Both the position numbers and the translations under genes were made by a program. From Sporothrix humicola (taxonomy: Eukaryota; Ascomycota; Sordariomycetes; Ophiostomatales; Ophiostomataceae), in contig WNYE01000060.1 in assembly GCA_021396245.1 (NCBI GenBank), positions 124,001 to 188,000 of the forward strand: a stretch of 64,000 nt of DNA. The letters run 5' to 3'. Shown here in pieces: positions 1-11,998 of the stretch; position 1 is the first letter of the stretch, and the number at the start of each line of letters is the position of its first letter. The notes beneath the pieces were generated by a model. The model saw only the letters and a program-made list of their open reading frames with translations, was not told where the DNA came from and did no database searches.

Positions 1-174
1 CCATCTCTATGAAATAACCACCGCGACCAACGTTTACACCTTCACTATCGCAAAGTTTGTATCGTTGACGCCAACTCCTCATCATACAATCGTCTTGTCT
101 TCACCACTAAACAACTCCTCAACGCTCACCAAGTTTGAACAAACAACACCTTGACGCATTTCTGCATTGACCAA

Positions 175-1829
175 CTAGTTGGTCTTGCTCTCCTCGACGA
201 CCGGCCCAGCATGGGCGCCAGGCGCGCTGATCTTGATGTTGCCGGCGGCAATTTCGCGCTCGAGGTCCTCGAGACGGCTGGACTTCTTGTAGCTGCGCCA
301 GGCGGGCAGGCCCGAGTCAAAGACCTCGTCCATCTCCTCGAGCGTGTAGCCCTTGGTCTCGGGGGCAAAGAGCAGCATGTGGATGAAGGAGGCGCCGTTG
401 AAGGCGGCAAAGATGTAGTACATCTTATAGGAGATGTTCCACAGCAGCGGCGGCACGCCAAACGCCAAAACCATGTTCCAGAACCAGTTGGAGGCCGTGG
501 CCAGCGACACGGCCTTGGCGCGGATGCGTGACGGGTAGATCTCGGCCGGGTACGTCCACGAGGTTGGGCCCCAGGTGGTGGCAAAGGTTGCGACGAAGAG
601 GTACGACATGGCGACAATGGCCGAGGACACGGGGCGGTTGTCGAGCACGATCCAGCTGATGTCGCTGTTAGTGGAGTTTTTGGTTTCAGCGGTGTTAGGC
701 TGCCCAAAGTACTGCTGTAGCGCGCCGGAGATAAAAAGCCAGGTCATCATAAGGAAGGCGCCACCCACTAAAGCGGGGCGGCGGCCAAAACGATCGAGAT
801 ACAGGATCGCGGGCAACGTCAAAACGACATTGATAACATATTGAATCGACGCCGTCGTCAATGGCGATGCAATATTAGCACCCTCCATAATATAGACGAT
901 GTAATACATCATTATGTTCATCCCGCAGAGCTGCGACCACATCTGAATGCTCATTCCGAGGAAAACGCGCTTGCGCATGCGCTTCTCGAACAGGGCCTTG
1001 AAGCTCGAGACGGACTGTTCGCGCTCGAACCGCAGCGCCTCCTCGATTTCCTGGTACTGGGCGAGCACCTTGGGATGGTTGATGTCTCCGTCGCCGTGCA
1101 GGTGTGCCAGAACCTGAATGGCCTCGTCCCAGCGGTCCTTGGAAGCGAGCCAACGCGGGCTGTAGGGGAAGAAAAAGAGACCGCCAAAGAGGATCACGGC
1201 GGGCACAATCTGGATACCCCACGGGATGCGGAAGGCGGCCGTGGGCTGGTCCGGGTCGTTGGGACCGCCGCCGATGCCCTGGGCAGCGCCGTACTGGATA
1301 AAGTACTGGATCAGAATGCCAATGGTAATGGCCCACTGCTGGAGAGAGACGACGCGGCCGCGGATTTCCTTGGGCGCAATCTCGGACTGGTAGACGGGGA
1401 CAATAGACGAGGCGATACCGACACAGAGACCGGCAATGACACGGCCGGCGCACAGCATGCCAATGTTCTGGGCGGCGCACTGGATGATGGAACCGATAAT
1501 CCACAGAATACACGAGACCTGGATGGCCACCTTGCGCGAGAAGCGGTCGGCAATAAACGACGAGATGAGCGAGCCGGCCAGCGAACCAGCAGGCATCGAG
1601 GCCGTGATGGCGCCCTGGCGGTACGACACCGGGTTGCCAAAGTAGCGCTTATAGGCCTGGGTGCCCAGGACACCGCTCATCGAGCTGATGTCGAAGCCGA
1701 AAAGGCCACCGCCTGGTTTGTTAGTGTGTGGGAAATTACGACGATGGTAGACTGAATGTTTTGAGAGATGGGAATCTCACCAATGGCGGCAAAGCCGCAA
1801 ATAAGGTAGATGTTCTTCGCCTGATACAT
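175..1829 (-). CDS. MFS hexose transporter (HGT-1/MstA-like)
   Basis: Exons 1781-1829 and 175-1712, with a 68-nt intron; 528 aa. The protein is a plasma-membrane sugar:proton symporter of the MFS sugar porter family. The first exon supplies the start of helix 1 (MYQAKNIYLICGFAAIG), which continues after the intron as GGLFGFDISSM, the normal N-terminal motif of fungal hexose transporters; this is why an internal Met at 1680 is rejected as the start. Visible motifs are GRVIAGLCVG at about residue 106, the QLCGMN motif of helix 7 at about 277 and DRFGRR at about 323. The usual PESPRWL after helix 6 reads PYSPRWL at about 199. The length fits the family (500-550 aa). Substrate is inferred as glucose or another hexose; the best named relatives are Neurospora hgt-1 and Aspergillus mstA types. 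It stands alone, with a long upstream region. Confidence 0.9.
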
Positions 1830-3712
1830 CTTGCGAGCTTCAAACGGTATGGAATAGGTACAATGATTGTTGGAAATCAAAACAAGAAAATCAAAAGAAG
1901 AGAGGAAAGAGGAGAAAAGCCATCCAAAATCACGGCACAGGGAAAGGAGGGGTATTAATACAAGAGGGAAGAACAGCAAAAACCAGGTGAGGGGGTTGGA
2001 AATAATCAAAATAATCAAAAGAAGGGGGTGCTCCGAGTAACTACGGTGGTACACTTTCCCGACAAGGAAGGCGGACAAGAGAAAAAAAAAGAGAGGCGAG
2101 AAACGAGTCCGACTTGCAAGCTCGTGCATCGACAAGGGACTGGGATACCCCAGACGAGCTTCCCGATTTTGTCGACGCGTTGGGATGGGGAGGAGCAATC
2201 CTACCATATGTGATGGAGGGGATGATCACTTTTGGGGTGACAGGCAGGTAAGAGGTAAGAGGCCCACTCACCGTTCATGCCCCCGTTAACGACCAAACGG
2301 GCACAATCGGGCACAAACAGAGAGTCACAGAGAGTCACATCTGCATTGCATGTGGACGGCCCGAAAGAAAAAGGGCCTCGTCTGCAAATGACCAGAGACA
2401 AGGGGGCGGGTTGGGACGAGTTCATTTGTTTTCATATCATACGACGATATGGAGAGAATGGTGAGAATGGAGAACATGTTCTTTGCTCCCGTCTTCCAAG
2501 TCCCATTTACCAAGTCCCGTCAGAATGGGACGACCATAATTATGGAAATGGATCATCCAGAAGATCAAAAAAACCACGATGCTTGACACACAGTCTGTGG
2601 ATCGTCATTGATTTCTGGATTTGTGGCCGCCAACTTTCTCTCATGCGGCATATCAACTGCAGATAATGTTGTGCACCTGTTATGTTTATTGATTGCACCA
2701 CATATATGTATTATCCTCCTTTATTGGCCAGTAATACCATTCCCTCCGCTGTGCCACATGTCCCTACAGCTTTCTGCAATTCCAGTACAACAGCCAACAC
2801 GCCGTTAAGTGCACACAATAAAGGCAGCTGAGTACATGCTGGCCGGCCATATTGTATATTAGCCTACCCGCGTAGATTGCTCCATCCGCGTGCACCCGTC
2901 TTGTGGCCCTGTGCCCATTGTACTGTTCCGTAAAAGCAAGTTTTGGCTTTTTGCCATCGTCCTCACCTTTCCCTCACAATTGATCCTCGTTCTGTTTCGA
3001 AAGTATTGTTCATGCTCCTTGGTACATCGCCTTCTACGAATATGACCCGTAATACATAGCGTCGGACTATCTAAGAGCGATGGAAACAAACTACACAGTA
3101 CACAGTAGTTTGATATTATCAGGCCCAAGCCCACCCCGGCCCAATTTTTACGACGGTAGTCGGTGGTTGCCCATAAGCTTTGCTAGCACTGGCACATCTC
3201 GGCAAACATCCACTCGCCATTGCGCCCTTCCAATGAGTTGTACTAAAATGTCACCTTCTGCAAAAGGCAACCAGGCGCCAAGGCCGAGTCTTTGCATGTA
3301 CAAAGTACAGTATTTGTGCTGTGGTTTTCAAAACAAAATACAGTCCCCGGCGGATGTAGGACTCAAAAGATTGAATGTGATGACATTTGTCCACGACAGA
3401 AAAAAAAGAGGGAGCCGCACAACACGAGACACGAACAACACGAGGCCGACAAAACCTGCAGTAGAAAAAGTAGTTCCTTTCTCTTCAAACGGACTCCTCG
3501 TTCACATCCCCGTCTGCAGCCGTGCCCCGATATGGAAGCCAAGCCCGTTTATCGACTGCCATACCTGGGAGGTTCATCCAAGATGCTTGTTTCTGTGGTC
3601 ACCCAGCCATAGTCTTGTCACAATTCTGTCAAGTACTTGGCAGGCCAAAGCTTCAGTTGTCCGTTGTATGCCCATCAGCCATACAAAGAACTTATTAAAG
3701 CCAAAGGAGTGT

Positions 3713-3736
3713 GAAGGAGTGAAGGAGTGAAGGAGT
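3713..3736. repeat. 8-bp tandem repeat, 3 copies
   Basis: Three exact copies of GAAGGAGT lie end to end, preceded by a degenerate fourth copy. This is a simple microsatellite with no coding context. Confidence 0.85.
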
Positions 3737-6253
3737 TTTGAGGGTGGGCGCTGGGGGCGCTTGTGGCTTGGACCAGGGTTCGAGTGCCGATCCTCGTGTG
3801 GGGAGACCAGAAAGGTGTGCCAGAGGTGGTGTCTCTATGTGCTTGCACTCTATCTTTTCTTTGATTCTGCCTGTACGCAGGATTTCTGCTTTTATTTTAA
3901 TATGAGGATGCCATTTGGGTTTCTTCTCAGCATCTATGAAGCCAACCCACTCCATTTATGGAAAGCTTTCGTAAGTGTCTTTGCTCACCCTACGCCATGA
4001 ACATAATGGTGTATTATTTGGCGGGTCTTTGGCGGGTCAAGTTCACGGCATGGACATCATGATGTTCTTGGGCCGTATTTGCGCATGATATTCATTCCGG
4101 TGAGGCAAGTTCACCAGACACCAGACAAATGAAAATGGCAGGAGAGCGTTTTGGGGAGCTCCTGCCGTGCACAATGTATGTCGACTCACAGTTTTGCGTC
4201 GTTATGTCCGAAAAGTACCCCCATCATGACATCTTCTATTTCTCACACTTCCAACCCAGTTCTCGATTTCGCTCTCGGTCTCTGCTTGGAATTTCCTCTT
4301 TTGTCGTGGGTTGGTCGTTGAATGCTCTCTCGCTTTCGACCGTCACGCCCTTGTCCTCTTTGGTTCGCACCGCCGTTGGAAAAGAAAGTGTAAAGCGTGG
4401 TCTGCGGAGACGGGTGGCCTTGGCCCGGCGCTGTCTCGGTCCAACTCGATCGGAGGTAGGCCACATGCAGGGCGGGGATGGTAAGGAGAATAGAATAAAG
4501 ATGGGGAGAGGTGCCGGAGGAGGGGGTGGTCAGAGTCGTATTTTTGGCGATGCGATAGCTCGGCCAGTCACAAAATAGGGAAAACGTTGACATGACCAGG
4601 GTGCTGGACAAGAACAACGGACAAGGGGCTCAACTGCGGAGAAACGAGGTGCAGGAAATGGAGCAAAAGCTATATGCACGAGGCAGGAAGGCGTCTGGCC
4701 ATTGTGTGGAATTTTAAAGTTTAGGCGTGAAGCTAGCAAAATAAACTTAAACCAACTCCTCTCCACCAAATTCAAAGGGAAAACGTCTAGAACGGTGGTG
4801 GAGAACAGAGAGCGGAGGGTCTAGAAACACACACAAGGTTGAGTAAGATAAAAGAAGGCAACTCAAAATACTCCGTACACAGGTGAGATTGTGGACAAAC
4901 TCCCCACATGAATACGAAGATCGATGCAAACGGCCACGAATTGGGCATATGGAAACGTTTTCTCTTTTTTCCCCTTCTCTTCAACACGTTGATGCAAAGT
5001 ACTGTCAAGACACCACTTTTTGTAGAAAAGAAGACTGAATCTTGATAGGCCTTTCTTACTCAAACAGGCATGTCGCTGGATTTCTTTCCTTTTCATGAGC
5101 AAGCTGTAGGGTGGTATTTTCACGGTCATGGAACGCAGGGATGGATTGTTACGTCCCAGGAGAGGGGAAGCGATGACTGTCCGACGGAGGGACAGATGCC
5201 TTGGACAGGCCCTGGATGCCCAGAAAAATAGTACAAAAAGTGACAAGAAAACAAGGCGTAGGATGGTGTTTGAAGCGGGTGTGGCGGTCGGCGATGCGAC
5301 CCTCCCTCGATTGACGAAAGACATGGAAAACAGACTACAGAGGCAGAGAGGCTAAAGCAAAAACAAGCAACAGTCTAATAGCCTACAGACACCGCACACT
5401 GACACAGGACGTTATATGCAGTTTGAGCTTGTTCGCCGCCATTTCTTCCGCTTCCCATGATTGGCCTATTTTGTCGCTTTCTTTACTTGCCGGTTGTGTC
5501 TTCTTGCATCTGTCTGTCCTCAGAATTCGGCCCATCCTGTGACTGTTTCGGTCAAGCGTCGAGAATTCCCCGTCCGGGGGTGGGGCGGCCGAGATGGAAG
5601 AAGACAAGAAGTTGGGTCTGCACAGCAGCTTATTGTTTAAAAAAATGGAGAAGAAGTCATAGGTTATGCCCGCCTTGGGGAGCATTACTGGTGGGCGATG
5701 ACCGAGAAACTAACTGTGACCTGTTTCCTTAAACAGTGATGTTTATTTTGTAATATTTGTGAGATCCATCATTGACCTGAGCAGGACCTCGCGTGATTTT
5801 GCTGATACATCTATTGAGAGAATCCTCGCCCACTAGCTTTTTGGTAGTGAGGCTCACAGCAAGACTTGCATCGGCTTATGAATTTGAGCTTTAAAGGCCG
5901 GCGCATAATAGTTCGTTAAAACAGAGCCACCAACGGCATCGAGAAGGAACAAGAACATATGTTCTTCGGGGAAGCAATACACTGAAAAGATACTTACAAA
6001 CCGTATGATCAAAGCGAGATGGAAGAGGGACAGTCCAATACAGAGATACGCCAACATGTATCGTCCTTGCTGTGCCCCTTGGCAGCATCTGGCTGTCGGG
6101 TCAGCTGGTTTTCTTTCCCACCATTTAGGACTCCCACCGTCTCATATTCTTGTCCGATTTGGGGAGGTGGAAATGCAGTTCTCCAAAGCCAACCAAAGTT
6201 CATTTTTTCCATGCTTAACGAGGCTTCGGTAGGAATGTGATTCTCGTCTCTCG

Positions 6254-6272
6254 TCTCATCTCATCTCATCTC
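6254..6272. repeat. TCTCA microsatellite
   Basis: TCTCA is repeated three times with a partial fourth copy inside a pyrimidine-rich tract. No gene is attached to it. Confidence 0.8.
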
Positions 6273-6874
6273 TTCGCTCGTACAGACTCATCAAGAAACA
6301 TCATTATTTCTCATCAGAATGCAGTCGAGGAGACATCCATTATCCTTGCTAGTTAAGTGACAAGAACCGGCAGGAGAAGCCCCCGGTCAATCAGTACATG
6401 CCATTTTCAAGAATAAAATCATATAAAACATGTTTTGGTATCTTAGCAGTCATAGATATTTAGACCTTTGAGACACTCTCTTCAAGGATCAATTACAAAT
6501 GTCGATGGTTTAGGCAGTCTGTTTCTCATGAAAACAAACCAGTTCAAGCCTGTTTTAAAAATAAACCTAACATTGAAAGTTGAACCTCCAACACGTAAGG
6601 TATTTCTTTCGGGCTAAATTATTTTTAAAAAAATAGGAGGATATCATTCATTAATAAACAAAAAAGACAAAAAGGACAAAAAATACAACGATAAATGCAT
6701 CAGTAGCTCGACTTATAAAAACGATATGATGCATTGCATCTCTTTTCCAAGAAAGTAGTGCCCACGCACGATTTCCTATTTCGCCCTGGGAGCGGCTCGT
6801 TCCTCTTGTCGACCCACTCGAGCCACTGTAAACATGAGATTATGGCGGGGTTCTGGGCCTTTTGGGACGCCAGT

Positions 6875-6880
6875 CACGTG
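6875..6880. promoter_or_regulatory. E-box CACGTG upstream of ADE13
   Basis: A CACGTG core (context TCACGTGT) lies about 385 bp before the adenylosuccinate lyase start codon. It could bind a bHLH factor of the Cbf1/Pho4 type. A single hexamer is weak evidence, so function is only inferred. Confidence 0.3.
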
Positions 6881-7260
6881 TCGACCCCTCCGGTGGGCTG
6901 AGGAATAAAGAAAATTAGCGCGTCTGAACCCATCTTCAGCCTTTTCGACCACTTATTCGACCACTAAGACGGCTCTGCAGCGGCTATTACACAGCGGCCT
7001 AGCTCCGAAAATGAAGTCATCAAATTTTTTTCTGGCGGCATCGACTGATAAGATAAAGAATCGGAATGAAGTGAAATTTTGGGAAAGAACGGCACAAAGT
7101 AAATAGTCGGCAACACCCCCCGATCCATTGTACAGCTAGATTGTCGAAAGCTCGTTATTGACACACTCGTCACACCTCAACTAAACCAATCCCTCTCGAG
7201 GAACCGAATTGACCCTTCTTGCAGCTCCTGGCAGCTCGACATTACCCCACTACCGCAACC

Positions 7261-9123
7261 ATGTCCGGCTTCGATACGTACAAGGTACATTGACCAAAAG
7301 TGGATAACGAAAAGAGCCAGAGGATGAGATCTTTGCTATTGGGAATGCTGACAGATATGCGACATGTCTAGACGCCCCTCGACTCCCGCTACAGCAGCGC
7401 GGAGATGAAGCAGCTGTTCAGCGCGCGCTCGCGGCACTCTGTGTGGCGCAAGCTGTGGCTGCTGCTGGCCGAGGCCGAGAAGGAGGTCGGCGTCGAGGGC
7501 ATCACGGACGAGGCCCTGGAGCAGATGCGCGCCCATGTGACGCTGACGGACGAGGACTTTGCCGTGGCCGCCGTGGAGGAGAAGCGCCGGCGGCACGACG
7601 TGATGGCTCGTAAGTGATGGTGGAGGAGCAAAGAGTGGACAAGAAATGCAAATGAAAGGGAGAGCATAAAGGAACGACACAACCTGACCCATTCAACAGA
7701 CGTCCATGCTTACGGCCAGGTTGCCCCTGCGGCCGCAGGCATCATCCATCTCGGCGCGACGTCATGCTAGTAAGTGGATGCGAGGCTTTAGTATGGGATG
7801 GAACAGGATGCTAACAATACAGCGTCACGGACAACGCCGAGCTGATTCTCATGAGGTGAGCCGAATTGGTCCGATTTTCCATGTATACATACAGACACTG
7901 ACAAAAACAGAGACGCGATGGATCTGCTCATCCCCAAGCTGGCCAAGGTCATCCACAACCTGAGCCAGTTTGCGCTGCAGACCAAGGACATCCCGACTCT
8001 TGGCTTCACGCATTTCCAGCCGGCCCAGCTGATCACTGTCGGCCGTCGTGCTGCTCAGTGGATCCAGGATCTTGTACGTTTGAGACTTGGAGTCAAAGAG
8101 GAGAAAGAGGAGAGAACGGGAACAGCACTAACAACCACAGATGATGGATCTCGAGAACATCCAGACCCAGCGTGACCGTCTGGAGTTCCGCGGTGCCATG
8201 GGCACGACTGGCAGTACGTATCACTGGCCCCATTTAGCATACACAGCCGCCCCTGACACATTCTAGCCCAGGCCTCTTTCATGGAAATCTTCCACAACGA
8301 CGGCTCCAAGATCGACAAGCTCAACGAGATCCTGTGCGCCAAGACTGGCTTCCCCAAGACCTACGACATCTCCGTCCAGACCTACTCCCGCAAGGTCGAT
8401 CTCGACATTGCCAACGCAATTGCCGGCCTCGGCGCCACGGCCATGCACATCACCAGCGACATCCGCCACCTGGCCCACATGAAGGAGCTCGAGGAGCCCT
8501 TTGAGAAGGATCAGATCGGCTCATCCGCCATGGCCTACAAGCGCAACCCCATGCGCTCCGAGCGCATCTGCTCGCTCGGCCGCAAGCTGCGCAGCCTGCC
8601 CGCCAACTTCGCCGACACCTATGCCGACCAGTGGTTCGAGCGCACCCTCGACGACTCCGCCATCCGCCGCATCGACATCCCCGAGATGATGCTGCTGGCC
8701 GACGCCGTGCTGATCGGCCTCGACAATGTGAGCTCCGGCATGGTCATCTACCCCAAGCGCATCCACGCCCACGTCATGGAGGAGCTGCCCTTCATGGCCA
8801 CCGAGACCATCATCATGAAGATCGTGGCTGCCGGCGGCTCGCGCCAGGAGGCCCATGAGGAGATCCGCGTGCTGTCGCACCAGGCAAGCGACGTCGTCAA
8901 GAACCAGGGCGGCAAGAACGACCTCATTGAGCGCCTCAAGGCCACCGAGTACTTCCGCCCCGTGTGGGCCGAGATCGACGGCCTGCTGGACCCGGCTCTT
9001 TTCGTTGGCCGCTCGGGCGAGATGGTCCAGCGCTACTGCGGTGCCGGCGGTCCCGTTGCGAAGCGTCTGGAGCCGTTCCAGGAGTACATCAGCAAGACCG
9101 GCGCTGCCCAGCTGAACGTGTAA
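7261..9123 (+). CDS. ADE13: Adenylosuccinate lyase (ADE13)
   Basis: Exons 7261-7284, 7372-7609, 7700-7769, 7823-7855, 7911-8073, 8141-8213 and 8267-9123 join in phase to 485 aa, the normal length of eukaryotic adenylosuccinate lyases. The enzyme acts twice in purine synthesis: it cleaves SAICAR to AICAR plus fumarate, and adenylosuccinate to AMP plus fumarate. It is cytosolic and homotetrameric. Visible are the H-x-H region at residue 88, the LGATSCYVTDN segment at about 105-115, the THFQPAQ motif with His 156, and the fumarate-lyase signature GSSAMAYKRNP at 285-295 that carries the mobile catalytic serine loop. All six introns have GT..AG ends, and the first exon encodes only MSGFDTYK. No truncation is seen. 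Confidence 0.97.
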
Positions 9124-10392
9124 ACAGAGACGAGAACTACGGTGTAGACAAAAGTATAAAAGGAGGTTAAAACGGAAAATACAACAAGACACGGACGCAA
9201 GTTTATATCATTTAAATTTATTTGGATTTTTCTATCGCAAGATTCGTACAAACATGGTTGGCTTCTTCAAGATTCGCAACCTCATAGATAAACTCAAGCT
9301 AAGACCCTGTTTTAAGAAGCTAGGGTTGAAGCAAGTAGCCTTCTCTCTCTTTGGTAACTCTATCGGCCGCATACTTCCCCGTGAGGGCTGGGGTTCACAT
9401 TCCTCTGTTGTTAACGACTTGCACATAATGGCAATCTTTGACCGTCCACATATGATAGGAAATTCTGTGGTATAATTGTGGGAACTACTGAATCTGATCC
9501 TAGGGAGCTAATTACTACGAAATAAAGGGACGGTACGGTTATGGTTGACAGTGCCGCCATGCAAATAGATGAAAATACGGCCTGAGCTATGCCGAGTTCC
9601 GCCGCCAGCGAGGCAATGGACATACACACAAAAGCCATTGGTTTTGAGCTGAACTACCAGGTCTGTTCACTTACACTTGCAAAGTAAGTGAAAGTCGGAT
9701 TCAAACTCAACGAAGAAGAAGAGATGAGAATTGGAACCAAAATAAGAGCGCACACTGATACAGAAATGCAACTACGATGAGGGGTCGCGCCACGTGAAGT
9801 CATCCAAAAGCGTTGCAATGTCTAGTCCCGGATAAATGCAGATCTCATAGTCGTGATCGATCTCAGAGCCGTAAACGGGGCCCGGGAACGAGAACCATAT
9901 TCAAAGGACACTCGAACTTTGGCTGACAAGTGCAGGGCATCCGCGGTTTGCTTTCTGGATAAATTGGAATATTCTACTTGTCCCTCACCTGCATTCGTCA
10001 CTGTTTCTCTGCACCCCAGGCGGCTCGTCTTTCCCTCCCCGCGAAAACTCACGACGGGCTGCTGTCCCGTACCTTAATTAATATGCAGATCGTAAACAAG
10101 AACCATATTCTCTCATCAGGCGGTTCCAAAGAACGGGCGATGATTTTCCGTCGCTGGAGGCCATGGCAACTGCGGACTAAAATTCCCTTTCCCAGGCGAG
10201 CAAACAACAGGCGACGGACACGATTTGGACCAGCCGATGCAATGGAAGGCAAATAAATAGAGCAGCATCTGCTCTTCTTGGCCATCGTCTGCCAAGGAAA
10301 GAGTTTCTTTTTTTGCTCTGTTTCCTGTATCGCACCATCGTCATTATACGGCGGTGAATCGACCTCGCATCGGCCATCCAAAGACATTCACC
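9124..10392. other. Intergenic, ADE13 3' end to SGNH hydrolase promoter
   Basis: About 1.27 kb with no supported gene. A short open frame at 9254-9475 (+) is not recognisable. The region holds a 9-bp inverted repeat at 9666-9692, a CACGTG at about 9792-9797, and an A/T-rich TATA-like stretch near 10247-10256, about 140 bp before the hydrolase ATG. Confidence 0.55.
9666..9692. repeat. 9-bp perfect inverted repeat
   Basis: The arms TTCACTTAC (9666-9674) and GTAAGTGAA (9684-9692) are exact complements with a 9-nt spacer. It could be an operator-like dimer site or a foldback. It lies about 700 bp before the SGNH hydrolase. Confidence 0.6.
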
Positions 10393-11723
10393 ATGGCTCC
10401 GTCATCGCTTGTCGAGCTTTGCTCGTCGCTGCTTCTGCCGCTGCTGGTTCTCAGCAACACAGTCAGCGCAGCACCTACACCAGGAGCCGAGATTCTGTCG
10501 GCTGCCATTGAGGCCCGTGCCGACGATGGCCACTGGGTCGATACCTGGACGTCGATGCCCCAGCTCGTCGAGCAGAGCAACATGCCGCCATCTGCCTTTG
10601 TATGTCCTGGCCCTGTTGACCCAATTCCACAGAGACGTACTTGCTAACATCATAGACCGGCGGTGGTGCTACCTTCAAGGATGCCACGATCCGCCAGACG
10701 GTGCACATTTCCATCGGCGCGCCTCGCATCCGTATCCAACTCTCCAACACCTTTGGCGGCAGCGACTTGCCCATCACTTCTGCCTCCATTGCGCTCCCCG
10801 CAGGCGACAAGATCGGCTCCAACGCCATCGACCCTGCAACGCTGGCTGGCCTGACCTTTGGCGGCAAGCCGGGAATTACGATTCCCAAGGGCCAGATTGC
10901 CTACTCGGACCCCATTGACTACAAGGTCGCTCCCCAGTCCAACCTGGCCATCAACCTCTATCTCTCAGGTGGCCAGTCCGGCAGCAGCATCAATGGTCAT
11001 CCAGGCAGCCGCACGAGCACCTGGATGCAGTCGGGTGACCACCTCAACGCTACCACGGTCACCGGCTCCAGCACCAAGCACTGGTACTACATCAACGCCG
11101 TCGAGGCCTGGGCACCCACCGACACGAGCGCCCTCATCATCTTAGGCGACAGTATCACCGATGGTCGCGGCAGCACCGACGACGCCAACAACCGCTGGCC
11201 CGATCTTGTGCTGGCCAAGTTCCAAAAGGCCGGCATCACCAACATTGGCTTCAACAACGAGGCTGCAGGTGGCAACACTGTCCTCAGCGGCGGTCTTGGC
11301 CCCCCGTTGATGCAGCGCTACAAGCGCGATGCGCTCCAGCAGCAAGGCGTGAAGTACGTCCTCATCTTTGAGGGTGTCAACGACATTGGTGCCAATGCCA
11401 ACGCCGACTCCATCATCAACGCCTTCAAGACCATCATTGCCGACTGCAAGGCGGCTGGCCTCAAGGTGTATGGCGCCACCATCACGCCCTTTGGCGGTAA
11501 CAGCTATGCTGGTGGCAACCACGAAGCCAACCGCAAAAAGGTCAACGACTGGATCCTAACGAGCGGTGCTTATGACGGCACTGTCGACTTCGCCAAGCTG
11601 CTGGCGGACCCGTCGAACCCAGAGAAGCTGGCGAGCAAGTACGACAGCGGCGACCATCTGCACCCAAGCGTCGCCGGTTACCAGTACCTGGCCGACAACT
11701 TCCCGACCGACCTGTTCAAATAA
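10393..11723 (+). CDS. Secreted SGNH/GDSL-family hydrolase (XynE-like)
   Basis: Exons 10393-10599 and 10656-11723; 424 aa. A signal peptide is evident at residues 1 to about 25 (hydrophobic LLLPLLVLSNTVSA, then APTP). An all-beta N-terminal part (about 70-215) is followed by the SGNH domain. The nucleophile block is GDSITDG with Ser 235, then the NEAAGGN block (Gly), GVNDIG (Asn) and the closing D402-x-x-H405 (DHLHP). This arrangement matches the XynE-like lineage of extracellular acyl or acetyl esterases, which act on acetylated plant polysaccharides or other esters. The actual substrate cannot be read from the sequence. It converges with the AP-2 mu gene, with 275 bp between the coding ends. 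All catalytic residues are present. Confidence 0.88.
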
Positions 11724-11998
11724 GTAAAAACATGGGAAAAAGTTGGAAATGGGGAAATGAGGTGGGAGAGGGAAACGATGCCAACAAAATAACAAGAACA
11801 AAATAAAAATGTACATATTAATCTGCTTTTCATTCTGTACACACTGTCCAAATATTGGAAGTTAAAGAAAATTGGGGGTCGTCAAGCTGCATAAAATTCA
11901 AATGAAATAAGGTTGGCATCCAAGCCCGAGAATAAGAACGTAAAAGGGGAGCGTATAAAAACAAATAACGCCATGAAATGCCCAGCAAACAAACACAT

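Larger units (their letters stand above)
1830..7260. other. 5.4-kb gene-free intergenic region
   Basis: No reading frame here has the codon bias, splice sites or recognisable motifs of the neighbouring genes. The longest open stretches (about 3080-3730 and 4129-4578 on +, 4863-5324 on -) translate to low-complexity, Cys/Ser/Arg-scattered sequence that I do not recognise. The part next to 1829 must hold the transporter's leader and promoter, and the part next to 7261 that of adenylosuccinate lyase. Composition is mixed, with AT-rich runs around 6400-6750. A three-copy 8-bp repeat lies at 3713-3736 and a TCTCA microsatellite at 6254-6272. Confidence 0.6.

Noticed and set aside
841..1755. 304-codon plus-strand frame over the hexose transporter
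   Set aside because: Mirror frame caused by GC-rich third positions of the real minus-strand gene; its translation has no motif.
3080..3730. 216-codon plus-strand frame in the 5.4-kb gap
   Set aside because: No codon bias, no recognisable domain, many rare-looking Cys/Trp/Ser combinations, and no splice partners.
3771..3795. tRNA B-box-like GGTTCGAGTGCC
   Set aside because: No A box, acceptor stem or cloverleaf could be built around it.
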